From Streptomyces sp. MBT65 (GTDB lineage: Bacteria; Actinomycetota; Actinomycetes; Streptomycetales; Streptomycetaceae), in NCBI RefSeq assembly GCF_016612545.1, contig NZ_JAENRY010000057.1, forward strand, positions 1 through 36,344: a stretch of 36,344 bases of DNA, given 5' to 3'. Of this stretch, positions 15,887-23,993 are shown piece by piece. Position 1 is the stretch's first letter; the number at the start of each line of letters is the position of its first letter. The position numbers and the translations under genes are program-made. The notes below the pieces were generated by a model. It did not search any database and was not told the origin of the DNA. It saw nothing but the letters and a program-made list of their open reading frames with translations.

Positions 15887-16049
15887 CCAGGGCGGGCAGT
15901 GCGTAGAGATCGCTGAAACCACCTGCACCACGGCCATCTCCACCACCCTCGCCATCCGTGACTCCAAGACCCCGGCGGGGCCGATCCTCACCCTCGGCCC
16001 CGCCGCGTTCACCACCTTCGTCAACTGGTCCGCTACGACCGCTGGTTGA
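15828..16049 (+). CDS. DUF397 protein (small partner of WhiJ/Scr1-type regulator)
   Basis: A 73-residue DUF397 protein with the characteristic QWRKSSYSSDQGGQCVEIA start, IRDSKTPAGPILTLGP middle and FTTFVNW end. Family members (relatives of BldB/AbaA-locus small proteins) act with XRE/DUF5753 regulators and are thought to modulate their DNA binding. The ATG at 15828 lies inside the regulator gene with GGAGG about 7 bases upstream. A second in-frame ATG at 15843 is possible. It overlaps the regulator by 59 bases and the convergent SDR gene by 17 bases, so it is unusually tightly packed. Confidence 0.92.
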   Translation: MGNNAMPTGTQWRKSSYSSDQGGQCVEIAETTCTTAISTTLAIRDSKTPAGPILTLGPAAFTTFVNWSATTAG

Positions 16050-16926
16050 CCTCGAAGTAGTAGTCGTGGTCCAGGTCGGCCAGCAGACCGATCCGCGTCG
16101 GTGTCCACCCGAGCCGCTGCCGCGTGAGCGCGCTCGTGCCCACCAGGTCCGACGAGAAGAAGTGGCCCAGCCACCCGAAGTGGGCCCCGGCCTCCTCGAC
16201 CGGCAAGCTCTTCACCGGTAGGTCCAGCCGCCTGCCGATGAGTTCGGCGATCTCCCGTACCGGCACGCCCTCGTCGGCGACGGCGTGCAGCACCGAACCC
16301 GCCGGGGCGTTCTCCAACGCCAACCGGTACAGCAGCGCGGCGTCGTCGCGGTGGACGGCGGCCCAGCGGTTGGTGCCTTCGCCGGGGTAGGCCGAGACGC
16401 CCTTTTCGCGGGCGATGTCGATCACACCGGGGACGAAGGCGTGATCGCCCTCGCCGTGCACCTGCGGCAGCCGTACGACCGACGAACGGACGCCCCTCCC
16501 TGCCGCCGCGAGGGCATTCAACTCGGCCGGGAGCCGGACCAGTTCGGGGTGGGTGGCGGGATCGGGTACGACGTCTTCGGTACGGCCGTGGCTCATCACG
16601 GAACTGATGACGAGGGGGCGGTCCGAACCGGCGAGGGTGTCGGTCAGGGTCTCGATGGCGCGCAGGTCTATCGCGACGCACGCCGCGTAGTTCGAGAAGT
16701 CGTGGATGAAACCGGTGTGGATGACGCCGTCGCAGGCCGACGCACCGGCGCGGAGGGCGTCGAGGTCTTCCAGGGAACCCCGGTTGACCTCGGCTCCGGT
16801 CGCCGCAAGCCGGTCCGCAGACGCGTCGGAACGGGCCAGCCCCAGTACTCGGTGCCCCGAGTCGAGCAGTTCGCGAACGACCGCGCCGCCCACGAAACCG
16901 GTCGCTCCGGTGACGAAAACACGCAT
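16033..16926 (-). CDS. NAD(P)-dependent SDR / epimerase-like oxidoreductase
   Basis: A 297-residue extended or atypical short-chain dehydrogenase. The Rossmann nucleotide motif VTGATGFVGGAV is at residues 5-16. The usual catalytic Tyr-Lys pair is not visible (the Ser region is VISSVMSHGR and no YxxxK follows), as in atypical NAD-binding-10 relatives. The C-terminal half has the substrate-domain pattern RWAAVHRDDAALLYRLAL and VREIAELIGRRL. It probably reduces or isomerises a small carbonyl or nucleotide-sugar-like substrate; the precise reaction is unknown. It is divergent from a LysR regulator that most likely controls it. The 3' end overlaps DUF397 by 17 bases. Confidence 0.87.
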   Translation of the reverse strand: MRVFVTGATGFVGGAVVRELLDSGHRVLGLARSDASADRLAATGAEVNRGSLEDLDALRAGASACDGVIHTGFIHDFSNYAACVAIDLRAIETLTDTLAGSDRPLVISSVMSHGRTEDVVPDPATHPELVRLPAELNALAAAGRGVRSSVVRLPQVHGEGDHAFVPGVIDIAREKGVSAYPGEGTNRWAAVHRDDAALLYRLALENAPAGSVLHAVADEGVPVREIAELIGRRLDLPVKSLPVEEAGAHFGWLGHFFSSDLVGTSALTRQRLGWTPTRIGLLADLDHDYYFEVNQRS

Positions 16927-17015
16927 GACGAAATCACCTCAGGTGGGTCGGGAAGTGGTGTGTTCCCAGCCTGCGCCCGCCCGGTACCGCCCGTCCAAGA
17001 CGGACTCCGGAAGAC

Positions 17016-17036
17016 GTGATTCAGTTCCGGTATCAC
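17016..17036. promoter_or_regulatory. LysR-type T-N11-A operator
   Basis: GTGAT-N11-ATCAC is a perfect 5-bp-arm dyad with the exact T-N11-A geometry of LysR boxes. It lies 29 bases upstream of the LysR ATG and 89 bases upstream of the divergent SDR ATG, the classical position for autoregulation and divergent activation. Confidence 0.7.
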
Positions 17037-17065
17037 CGCAGCTTGCGCCGTCGTACAGTCGAGGT

Positions 17066-17953
17066 ATGACTGACTTGGACCTGCGTTTGGTGCGCTGCTT
17101 CACCGTCGTCGCCGAGGAACTGCACTTCGGCCGGGCGGCGGCGGTCCTGCACCTCGCGCAACCATCCCTCAGCCGTCATGTCAGGCGCCTGGAGGGCGAG
17201 TTGGGGGTACGGCTCTTCGACCGGACCACGCAGGGCACGCAACTCACGGAGGCGGGGGCGGCGTTCCTGCCCCGGGCCGAGGCGCTGTTGCGGTCGGCGG
17301 CGGAGGCGACCGCCGTGGCGCGGTCGGCCGGGCATCCGAGCCGGATCGTCATCGGGTACATGACCGGGCTGCTCGTCACCCCGGCGGTGCGCGCCCTGCG
17401 CGGGCGCTTCCCGGACGCCGAGGTGCACCACTCCTTTCTCGGCTGGGGCGAGATGCCGGCCGCCCTGCTGGAGCACCGGGTGGACGTGGTGGTGGGCCGA
17501 TTCCCGTTCGCCACCGAGGGGTTGAGCGTGACGGTCCTCTTCGAGGAGCCCCGGGTGCTGCTGATGCCGGTCGGCCATCGGCTGGCCGGCAAGGAGTACG
17601 TCACCCTCGACGACATCGCGGACGAGCCCGTACCCCGGTTCCCCGACGAGGAGTTCAACGCGTTCTGGCGCGTCGATCCCCGCCCGGACGGACGGCGGGT
17701 GCCGGACGGTCCGCTAGTCGAGAATCTGGAGGACAAGCTCGAGGTCATCGCCGCGGGCGAGGCGGTGGCGCTTGTTCCGGTGGGCGCCATCAGGAAGGGC
17801 CTGCGACCCGATCTGACCACGGTCCCGCTGGAGGACGCGGACCCCGTCCCGGTCGTCCTGGCCATGCGCGCAGGCGAGGAGAACCGCCGCCTCCTCGCGG
17901 CCTTCCGCACCTGCGCCGAGGATCACCTGACCCCCACGGAGGACCCCGTCTAA
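17066..17953 (+). CDS. LysR-family transcriptional regulator
   Basis: A 295-residue regulator. An N-terminal LysR winged helix (residues 4-62) has LVRCFTVVAEELHFGRAA, LHLAQPSLSRHVRRLEGELG and RLFDRT, the canonical recognition-helix pattern. A type 2 periplasmic-fold effector domain follows (about 90-290: RIVIGYMTGLLVTPAV ... VDVVVGRFPF ... VLLMPVGHRLAG ... EAVALVPVG). The ATG at 17066 follows GAGG closely. It is divergent from the SDR gene with a T-N11-A box between them, so the SDR is the predicted target and its substrate or product the likely co-inducer. Confidence 0.93.
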   Translation: MTDLDLRLVRCFTVVAEELHFGRAAAVLHLAQPSLSRHVRRLEGELGVRLFDRTTQGTQLTEAGAAFLPRAEALLRSAAEATAVARSAGHPSRIVIGYMTGLLVTPAVRALRGRFPDAEVHHSFLGWGEMPAALLEHRVDVVVGRFPFATEGLSVTVLFEEPRVLLMPVGHRLAGKEYVTLDDIADEPVPRFPDEEFNAFWRVDPRPDGRRVPDGPLVENLEDKLEVIAAGEAVALVPVGAIRKGLRPDLTTVPLEDADPVPVVLAMRAGEENRRLLAAFRTCAEDHLTPTEDPV

Positions 17954-18127
17954 CCCCTGCCACCGACGCCGTTGGCCCCCACCCGGAGGGCTATCGCCCC
18001 CGCCGGAGGAGCGGGCTGGCCTCCGCCCGCGAGGGCTGCGGCTTCCCGCCCGGAGGGCCGTTGACCCCCGCCAGCGAGGGCGCCGACCCCGCCCGCGAGG
18101 GCCAACCGACCCCTCCCGAAACCGTGT
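17954..18127. repeat. Convergent intergenic gap with GAGGGC-type repeats
   Basis: This 174-base gap between the LysR and thiolase genes consists of imperfect copies of CCCGCCCGGAGGGC- and CCCGCGAGGGC-like words at irregular 15-35 base spacing. I see no gene. C/G runs could fold into several alternative hairpins and serve as terminators for both convergent genes. Confidence 0.5.
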
Positions 18128-19297
<1,170 letters not shown>

Positions 19298-19354
19298 GGG
19301 ACACGTCCTCTCCTCGTACACCGCGCGGCGCGGGCGTCCCGGCCACCCGCCACG

Positions 19355-19380
19355 CAGAACTAGTACGCGTTCTAGTTCTG
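19355..19380. promoter_or_regulatory. KstR-like palindromic operator between fadA5-like and cyp125-like genes
   Basis: CAGAACTAG (19355-19363) and CTAGTTCTG (19372-19380) form a perfect 9-bp inverted repeat. The inner core AACTAGTACGCGTTCTAGTT (19358-19377) differs at only two positions from the ACTAGAACGTGTTCTAGT-type palindrome bound by the TetR-family cholesterol regulator KstR. It sits 58 bases upstream of the thiolase ATG and 146 upstream of the P450 ATG. Confidence 0.65.
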
Positions 19381-19526
19381 TGTGCAGTCTGCTGACAGCC
19401 CATCCACAACCGCAAGGGTCGTGCAGGGAATTCGGCTTGCCGCACCTCTTGCGACTTCTAGAACCCGTTATTACCTTCACGGCAGCCGGGTTCCTGATGG
19501 ACCGTCAGATGACGGGAGTTGCGCCG

Positions 19527-20762
19527 ATGCCCTGTCCAGCGTTGCCCGAAGGGTTCGACTTCACCGACCCCGATCTGCTCCACCACCGCGTGCCCCTACC
19601 GGAGTTCGCCGAACTGCGCGCGGCCGAACCGGTCCGCTGGATACCGCAGCCCGCCAACATCGCGGGGTTCCAGGACGAGGGCTACTGGGCCGTCACCCGG
19701 CACGCCGACGTCCGGTACGTCTCCACCCACCCGGAGATCTTCTCCTCGACCCTCAACACGGCGATCATCCGCTTCAACGAGCACATGAACCGCGACTCGA
19801 TCGACGCCCAGCGGCTGATCCTGCTCAACATGGACCCGCCCGAGCACACCCGCGTCCGCCAGATCGTCCAACGCGGCTTCACCCCACGGGCGATCCGCGC
19901 CCTGGAGGACCGCCTGCGCGACCGCGCCCAGGCCATCGTGGCGGGCGCCCGCGCCCACTCCGGCCCCTTCGACTTCGTCACCGAGGTCGCCTGCGAACTG
20001 CCCCTCCAGGCCATCGCCGAACTCATCGGCATCCCGCAGGACGACCGCGTCAAGATCTTCGAGTGGTCCAACAAGATGATCGCGTACGACGATCCCGAGT
20101 ACGCCATCACCGAGCAGGTCGGCGCCGAGTCCGCCGCCGAACTCATCGCCTACGCCATGGGCATGGCCGCCGAGCGCAAACAGTGCCCGGCCCACGACAT
20201 CGTCAGCACCCTGGTCGCCGCCGAGGACGAGGGCAACCTGAACTCCGACGAGTTCGGCTTCTTCGTGCTGATGCTGTCGGTCGCCGGCAACGAGACGACC
20301 CGCAACGCCATCACCCACGGCATGCACGCGTTCCTCACCCACCCCGAGCAGTGGGAGCTGTACAAGCGGGAGCGCCCGTCGACCGCCGCCGAGGAGATCG
20401 TCCGCTGGGCCACCCCGGTGAATGCCTTCCAGCGCACGGCGACCCAAGACACCGAACTCGGCGGCAAGTTGATCCGGAAGGGCGACCGGGTCGGCATCTT
20501 CTACGCCTCCGCCAACCACGACCCCGAGGTCTTCGAGAACCCGGACGTCTTCGACGTCATGCGCGACCCGAACCCGCATCTGGGCTTCGGCGGCGGGGGC
20601 CCGCACTACTGCCTCGGCAAGTCACTCGCGGTCCTGGAGATCGACCTGATCTTCAACGCGATCGCCGACGCGATGCCGAACCTGACGCTGACGGGCGACC
20701 CGCGCCGACTGCGCTCCGCGTGGATCAACGGGGTCAAGGAGCTTCAGGTGACCGCCGGTTGA
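19527..20762 (+). CDS. cyp125: Cytochrome P450, CYP125-like steroid C26/27 monooxygenase
   Basis: A 411-residue soluble P450. The I-helix oxygen motif is AGNETTRN (253-260), identical to that of mycobacterial CYP125. EIVRW follows the ExxR pattern, and the heme loop FGGGGPHYCLGKS places the Cys ligand at residue 362. The N-terminus PEGFDFTDPDLL, LLNMDPPEHTR.R and CELPLQAIAELIGIPQ also follow CYP125, which hydroxylates the terminal carbon of the cholesterol side chain. The start ATG 19527 has CGGGAG 8 bases upstream; in-frame ATGs at 19497 and 19509 are alternatives. It is divergent from the FadA5-like thiolase. Redox partners are not adjacent; a ferredoxin lies at 34757. A 20777-20808 hairpin follows the gene. 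Confidence 0.92.
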   Translation: MPCPALPEGFDFTDPDLLHHRVPLPEFAELRAAEPVRWIPQPANIAGFQDEGYWAVTRHADVRYVSTHPEIFSSTLNTAIIRFNEHMNRDSIDAQRLILLNMDPPEHTRVRQIVQRGFTPRAIRALEDRLRDRAQAIVAGARAHSGPFDFVTEVACELPLQAIAELIGIPQDDRVKIFEWSNKMIAYDDPEYAITEQVGAESAAELIAYAMGMAAERKQCPAHDIVSTLVAAEDEGNLNSDEFGFFVLMLSVAGNETTRNAITHGMHAFLTHPEQWELYKRERPSTAAEEIVRWATPVNAFQRTATQDTELGGKLIRKGDRVGIFYASANHDPEVFENPDVFDVMRDPNPHLGFGGGGPHYCLGKSLAVLEIDLIFNAIADAMPNLTLTGDPRRLRSAWINGVKELQVTAG

Positions 20763-20776
20763 CCGTACGCACAGCT

Positions 20777-20808
20777 CGGGCCGGCGGCATCCCGGCGCCG
20801 CCGGCCCG
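20777..20808 (+). terminator. Rho-independent-type hairpin after the P450 gene
   Basis: CGGGCCGGCGG (20777-20787) pairs perfectly with CCGCCGGCCCG (20798-20808) over a 10-base loop, starting 14 bases after the P450 stop. There is no U-tract, as usual in Streptomyces. It may also end the convergent TerD transcript. A short direct repeat (CCCGTCTCAAGC, twice) follows. Confidence 0.75.
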
Positions 20809-20858
20809 TCTCAAGCACATGCCCGTCTCAAGCGCGTGCGCGTATCCGCGCGTGCGGC

Positions 20859-21443
20859 TTACTTCCGTACGGCGAACTTCATCAGCTCCCGCTCGTCGCC
20901 CTGCTTGATCTTGCCGGTCTCATTGATGACCTGGAGCTTCCAACTCCCGCCCTCGCGGATCGCCTTGGCGACCGCGCAGCTGTTGTGGTCACTCAGCAGG
21001 TTGGGCCAGATCTCGGCCACCTGCTGGGTGCTGCCGCCCGTCGCGTCGTACACCTTGAAGGCGATGTTGCGTGCCTTCTGGAAGGAACTGCCCTTCTTGT
21101 AGGCGGCGGCGACGAAGACGATCGACGTGATGTTGGTGGGTATCCGCGCGAGATCGACGGTCACCGTCTCGTCGTCGCCCTCGCCCTTGCCGGTCTGGTT
21201 GTCACCGCTGTGCACCAACGAGCCGTTGCCCAGCGGGTCCACGGAGTCGAGCCCGGCGAGCCGGACCGGGTCCTGGCCCTGCATCGCGATGGCGATCAGA
21301 TCGAGGTCGGTACCGGCCTTCTGGCGCAGCTTCCCGATGATGCCGCCGCTGCTGCCGACGGTGGGGTCCCAGGACGCCCCGATCTCCAGATGGGTCACTC
21401 CGTCCAGATCCGCCGGACCGTCTTCCTTCGTGAGCGTGATCAT
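20859..21443 (-). CDS. TerD-family (tellurium resistance/stress) protein
   Basis: A 194-residue TerD domain protein. Calcium-site acidic clusters typical of the family are visible: ASWDPT near the N-terminus, LDLIAIAM, and NQTGKGEGDDETVTVDL in the central loop. IVFVAAAYKKGSSFQKARNIAFKVYD and the AEIWPNLLSDHNSCAVA segment complete the fold. Such proteins bind Ca2+ and are linked with stress, tellurite or phage phenotypes in gene clusters (ter). Here it is a stand-alone copy, so a general stress or development role is more likely than tellurite resistance. It is convergent with the P450 gene. Confidence 0.93.
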   Translation of the reverse strand: MITLTKEDGPADLDGVTHLEIGASWDPTVGSSGGIIGKLRQKAGTDLDLIAIAMQGQDPVRLAGLDSVDPLGNGSLVHSGDNQTGKGEGDDETVTVDLARIPTNITSIVFVAAAYKKGSSFQKARNIAFKVYDATGGSTQQVAEIWPNLLSDHNSCAVAKAIREGGSWKLQVINETGKIKQGDERELMKFAVRK

Positions 21444-21510
21444 GCGTGATCGATCCTCTTGATCGTGGGACTAAGACGCACGAATTCTGCCTTCTTGGCC
21501 GGGCTTTGGG

Positions 21511-22206
21511 CTACTCCCGTCCAGATGCGGTCAGTGCGAACACCCCGGCGGCCAGAGCCGCGAGCAGGAGTGGGTACCGCGCCCCGTGGTGCAGAGTGAG
21601 CCAGGCGCCGAGACACGCGCCGGAGGCCATCGCCACGACGGCCGAGGCGCGGCGCAGCGAACCGGGGCCCGCGCCGTCGCCCGCGACCGAGTCGGCGATC
21701 AGGCCGGTCAGGGTCATCGTCAGGACGGTGGTGGTCGAGAAGTTGGAGACCTTGAGCTTGCGGACGGTCGCGTTGCGCAGCCCCATCGCGAAGGCGGTGA
21801 GGGCGATGAGCGGGTACGTGGTCGCTTGGTCGCCCGGTGCCACGAAGGCGATGACGGCCGCCACGCCCACCAGCAGCGCCTCCGCGCCGAGGCTCACCCG
21901 GGCCCAGGTGCGGCGCGACCCGGTGTCCATCCGTACCGTGATCCGGCCGCCGGCCACCGCGCCCACGACGAAGGCGCCGAGCGAGGTGAGCGTGTGCGCC
22001 ACCGAGAAGCCGGGCGCCCCGGCGGCGGCGAAGCCGAGGACGACGACGTTGCCGGTCATGTTCGCGGTGAAGACATGCCCGAGGGCGAGATAGCTGACTG
22101 CGTCGATGAGCCCGCTGACCACGGTCAGCCCGAGCAGCACGACCACGAGCCGGACCCCGCGCGCCTCACGGTCGTAGGACGGGGTGGGGTTGTCGCTCTG
22201 AGCCAT
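21511..22206 (-). CDS. YoaK / DUF1275 family membrane protein
   Basis: A 231-residue inner-membrane protein with about six hydrophobic helices. It carries the DUF1275 signatures GLIDAVSYLALGHVFTANMTGN near the N-terminus, TAFAMGLRNATVRKLKV in the middle and a Gly-rich C-terminal helix pair. No transport substrate is established. The 5' end lies next to a terminator-like hairpin (22216-22255) that separates it from the SLT gene upstream on the same strand. The start at 22206 has no strong ribosome site. Confidence 0.9.
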   Translation of the reverse strand: MAQSDNPTPSYDREARGVRLVVVLLGLTVVSGLIDAVSYLALGHVFTANMTGNVVVLGFAAAGAPGFSVAHTLTSLGAFVVGAVAGGRITVRMDTGSRRTWARVSLGAEALLVGVAAVIAFVAPGDQATTYPLIALTAFAMGLRNATVRKLKVSNFSTTTVLTMTLTGLIADSVAGDGAGPGSLRRASAVVAMASGACLGAWLTLHHGARYPLLLAALAAGVFALTASGRE

Positions 22207-22215
22207 GCACGCAAT

Positions 22216-22255
22216 GTAGCGGCGGCCTCCCGGGATGCCGGGGGACCGCCGCTAC
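22216..22255 (-). terminator. Strong hairpin terminator after the transglycosylase gene
   Basis: GTAGCGGCGG (22216-22225) pairs with CCGCCGCTAC (22246-22255). The stem continues inward with one mismatch through CTCCCGG/CCGGGGG to a GATG loop. It lies 28 bases beyond the SLT stop on the minus strand and just upstream of the YoaK start. Confidence 0.8.
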
Positions 22256-22283
22256 AGGTGCGTGCGTGTGTGGGGCCGGTGGA

Positions 22284-22700
22284 TCAGTACCAGCCGTTGG
22301 ACTGCCAGAAGTTCCACGCGGCGGCGGGGGAGCCGTAGCGGGAGTTCATGTAGTCCAGGCCCCACTTGATCTGGGTGGCGGCGCTGGTCTTCCAGTCGGA
22401 GCCGGCCGAGGCCATCTTCGAGCCCGGGAGGGCCTGGACCAGGCCGTAGGCACCGGAGGAGGAGTTCGTCGCGGTGACGTTCCAGCCGCTCTCGTGCTCG
22501 ACGATCTTGCTGAACGCGTTGTACTGCGCCGAGCTCGGGATCATCTTGTGCGCGATCGCCTGAGCGGAGGAGGCGGAGGTCGTCGCGGCCTGGGCGGGAG
22601 CCGAGGTCAGCACGAGACCGGTGGTGGCGGCGGCCAGAGCGGCGGCGGTCAGGGCCTTCTTCGGGGAGGCGATGCGAGCGACGATGCGGGAGACGGACAC
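22284..22700 (-). CDS. Secreted SLT-type lytic transglycosylase
   Basis: A 138-residue secreted wall hydrolase. The signal peptide runs from basic IVARIASPKK through ALTAAALAAATTGLVLTSA to a cleavage site at about AQA-AT (38/39). The ~85-residue catalytic domain has KIVEHESGWNVTATN with the putative catalytic Glu70, then SSGAYGLVQALPG and WGLDYMNSRYGSPAAAWNFW, the single-domain transglycosylase pattern common in Streptomyces. The GTG at 22700 is preferred because it gives a compact signal peptide; an in-frame GTG further upstream (HRVTPAG) is possible and the ribosome site is weak. The leader contains a stem (22777-22810) and a distal AT-rich dyad region. It cleaves peptidoglycan outside the cell. 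Confidence 0.87.
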   Translation of the reverse strand: MSVSRIVARIASPKKALTAAALAAATTGLVLTSAPAQAATTSASSAQAIAHKMIPSSAQYNAFSKIVEHESGWNVTATNSSSGAYGLVQALPGSKMASAGSDWKTSAATQIKWGLDYMNSRYGSPAAAWNFWQSNGWY

Positions 22701-22776
22701 GGAGAACCTGTTTCTTCGGGGACAGAGACGTCGTACGCCTGCCGGTGTCACGCGGTGCGCGGCGGTGGCAATGCGT

Positions 22777-22810
22777 CGGCGCCGAGGCCCGTGAGGACTC
22801 GTCGGCGCCG
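22777..22810 (-). promoter_or_regulatory. Stem-loop in the leader of the transglycosylase gene
   Basis: CGGCGCCGA (22777-22785) pairs perfectly with TCGGCGCCG (22802-22810), with a 16-base loop, 77-110 bases upstream of the GTG. It may be part of a structured 5' leader. I could not find the conserved ydaO (c-di-AMP) cores, so no riboswitch class is assigned. Confidence 0.4.
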
Positions 22811-22927
22811 TGCGACTGCTCCAGAGAAACACTCTCGATCCGTGTCCGCAAAGACCCCTTTTACTAGTTGTGGTCGCATGTGGGTGAAAGGTGAACTGTG
22901 TGACGTGGCTCTCAAACCCCAGGTCAG

Positions 22928-22980
22928 GTGGTGTTTGGGATGCGTACATGTCATGCCTAAACACTACTAATCCAAGTAGT
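22928..22980. promoter_or_regulatory. Overlapping AT-rich dyads in the SLT/hydrolase divergent region
   Basis: GTGGTGTTTGGG (22928-22939) is an imperfect inverse of CCTAAACACTAC (22956-22967). ACTACT (22963-22968) and AGTAGT (22975-22980) form a second, perfect dyad. The stretch 22850-22985 is notably AT-richer than its surroundings and lies in the 456-base gap between the SLT and hydrolase starts. It is probably a regulatory or promoter region for the SLT gene. Confidence 0.4.
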
Positions 22981-23090
22981 TGGTGATGTGCGTCATGTGG
23001 GGTGCTTCACCGCCGGTGTGACGGTCGGTGCGCGACGCCTTACGCAGGGCCGACGGATCGGCCCCCGATCGAGCGCGGCCGGGTATGGCG

Positions 23091-23119
23091 TTGACCCTCA
23101 CGGCTAACGTGACTAGTCT
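23091..23119 (+). promoter_or_regulatory. Housekeeping-type promoter of the hydrolase-TetR operon
   Basis: TTGACC (23091-23096), a 17-base spacer and TAGTCT (23114-23119) make a near-consensus sigma-70/HrdB-type promoter. Predicted start of transcription is near 23126, inside the 23121-23139 operator and about 30 bases before the ATG. Confidence 0.65.
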
Positions 23120-23120
23120 G

Positions 23121-23139
23121 TGGCTAATCGCGTTAGCCA
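23121..23139. promoter_or_regulatory. 19-bp palindromic operator (TetR-type)
   Basis: TGGCTAATCGCGTTAGCCA is a perfect palindrome with 7-bp arms and a 5-bp centre, overlapping the predicted transcription start. An extra half-site GGCTAAC (23102-23108) lies in the promoter spacer. The most likely ligand is the TetR protein encoded second in this operon. Confidence 0.7.
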
Positions 23140-23156
23140 TTTTGATGGAGGACGAC

Positions 23157-23993
23157 ATGACCGAGCACCTGAGAATCGGCAAGAACACCATCGCCTTCGA
23201 CGTGACCGGGGAGGGTCCCCTCGTCGTGCTGGCGCACGGTATCGGCGACAGCCGGCACTCCTACCGCTTCCTCGTGCCCGGCCTGGTGGCCGCCGGCTAC
23301 CGGGTCGCGAACGTCGACATCCGCGGGTGCGGTGAGTCCAGCCTCGGCTGGGACGGTTACAGCCGCACCGACATCGCCGGAGATCTGGTCGCCGTCGTGC
23401 GTCACCTCGGCGGCCCGGCCGTGATCATCGGGCAGTCGATCAGCGGCGGCGCCGCGACCATCGCGGCCGCCACCGCGCCCGACGTGATCGGCGGAGTGAT
23501 CGAGCTGGCTCCGTTCACCCGTGCGCAGCCGTTCGACCTGGGCGGGCTGATCCGGGTCAAGCGCTTCCGGACCGGGTACACGCGGATGGCACAGGTCATC
23601 GTCCGCGGACGCCTGGCGGACTGGAAGAAGTACCTCGACGTGGCCTACCCGGCCAAGCCCGCCGACTGGGACAGCGAACTGGCCCGTATCGAGGCCACGT
23701 TGAGTGAGCCCGGCCGGATGAAGGCCCTTCAGGACATGTGCAAGTCCAAGCCCACCGACGCCGGCGCCCAGCTCGCCCACGTCACCTGCCCGGTCCTGGT
23801 CGTCGAAGGCAGCCTGGACCCCGACTGGGCCGACCCCCGCGCCGAAGGGGCGAAGATCATCGCCGACCTGCCCGCCGGCCTCGGCGAGCTCGCCGTGATC
23901 GACGGCGCCGGCCACTACCCGCACGCACAGACCCCCGACCAGGTCCTCGCGCTGGCCCTGCCGTTCCTGGCCAAGGCGGCCGGCCGTGCCTAG
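23157..23993 (+). CDS. Alpha/beta hydrolase
   Basis: A 278-residue alpha/beta-fold hydrolase. The oxyanion strand is VVLAHGIGDS. The nucleophile elbow is IIGQSISGG, with Ser94 in a slightly divergent G-x-S-x-S rather than GxSxG. The acid lies in LVVEGSLDPDW and the His in GAGHYPHAQ. It belongs with general esterase, epoxide-hydrolase or haloperoxidase-like enzymes; the substrate is unknown. The ATG at 23157 follows GGAGG by 5 bases. It is the first gene of an operon controlled by a clear promoter-operator, and its end overlaps the TetR gene by 8 bases. The TetR protein probably senses the hydrolase substrate or product. Confidence 0.9.
   Translation: MTEHLRIGKNTIAFDVTGEGPLVVLAHGIGDSRHSYRFLVPGLVAAGYRVANVDIRGCGESSLGWDGYSRTDIAGDLVAVVRHLGGPAVIIGQSISGGAATIAAATAPDVIGGVIELAPFTRAQPFDLGGLIRVKRFRTGYTRMAQVIVRGRLADWKKYLDVAYPAKPADWDSELARIEATLSEPGRMKALQDMCKSKPTDAGAQLAHVTCPVLVVEGSLDPDWADPRAEGAKIIADLPAGLGELAVIDGAGHYPHAQTPDQVLALALPFLAKAAGRA

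Noticed and set aside
20859..22206. A ter/tellurite operon including the TerD gene
   Set aside because: Only one TerD domain gene is present; neighbours are YoaK and P450, with no TerB/C/Z-like genes.
22701..22990. ydaO (c-di-AMP) riboswitch before the SLT gene
   Set aside because: Expected from related genes, but I could not find the conserved core segments. Only a simple stem and dyads are visible.
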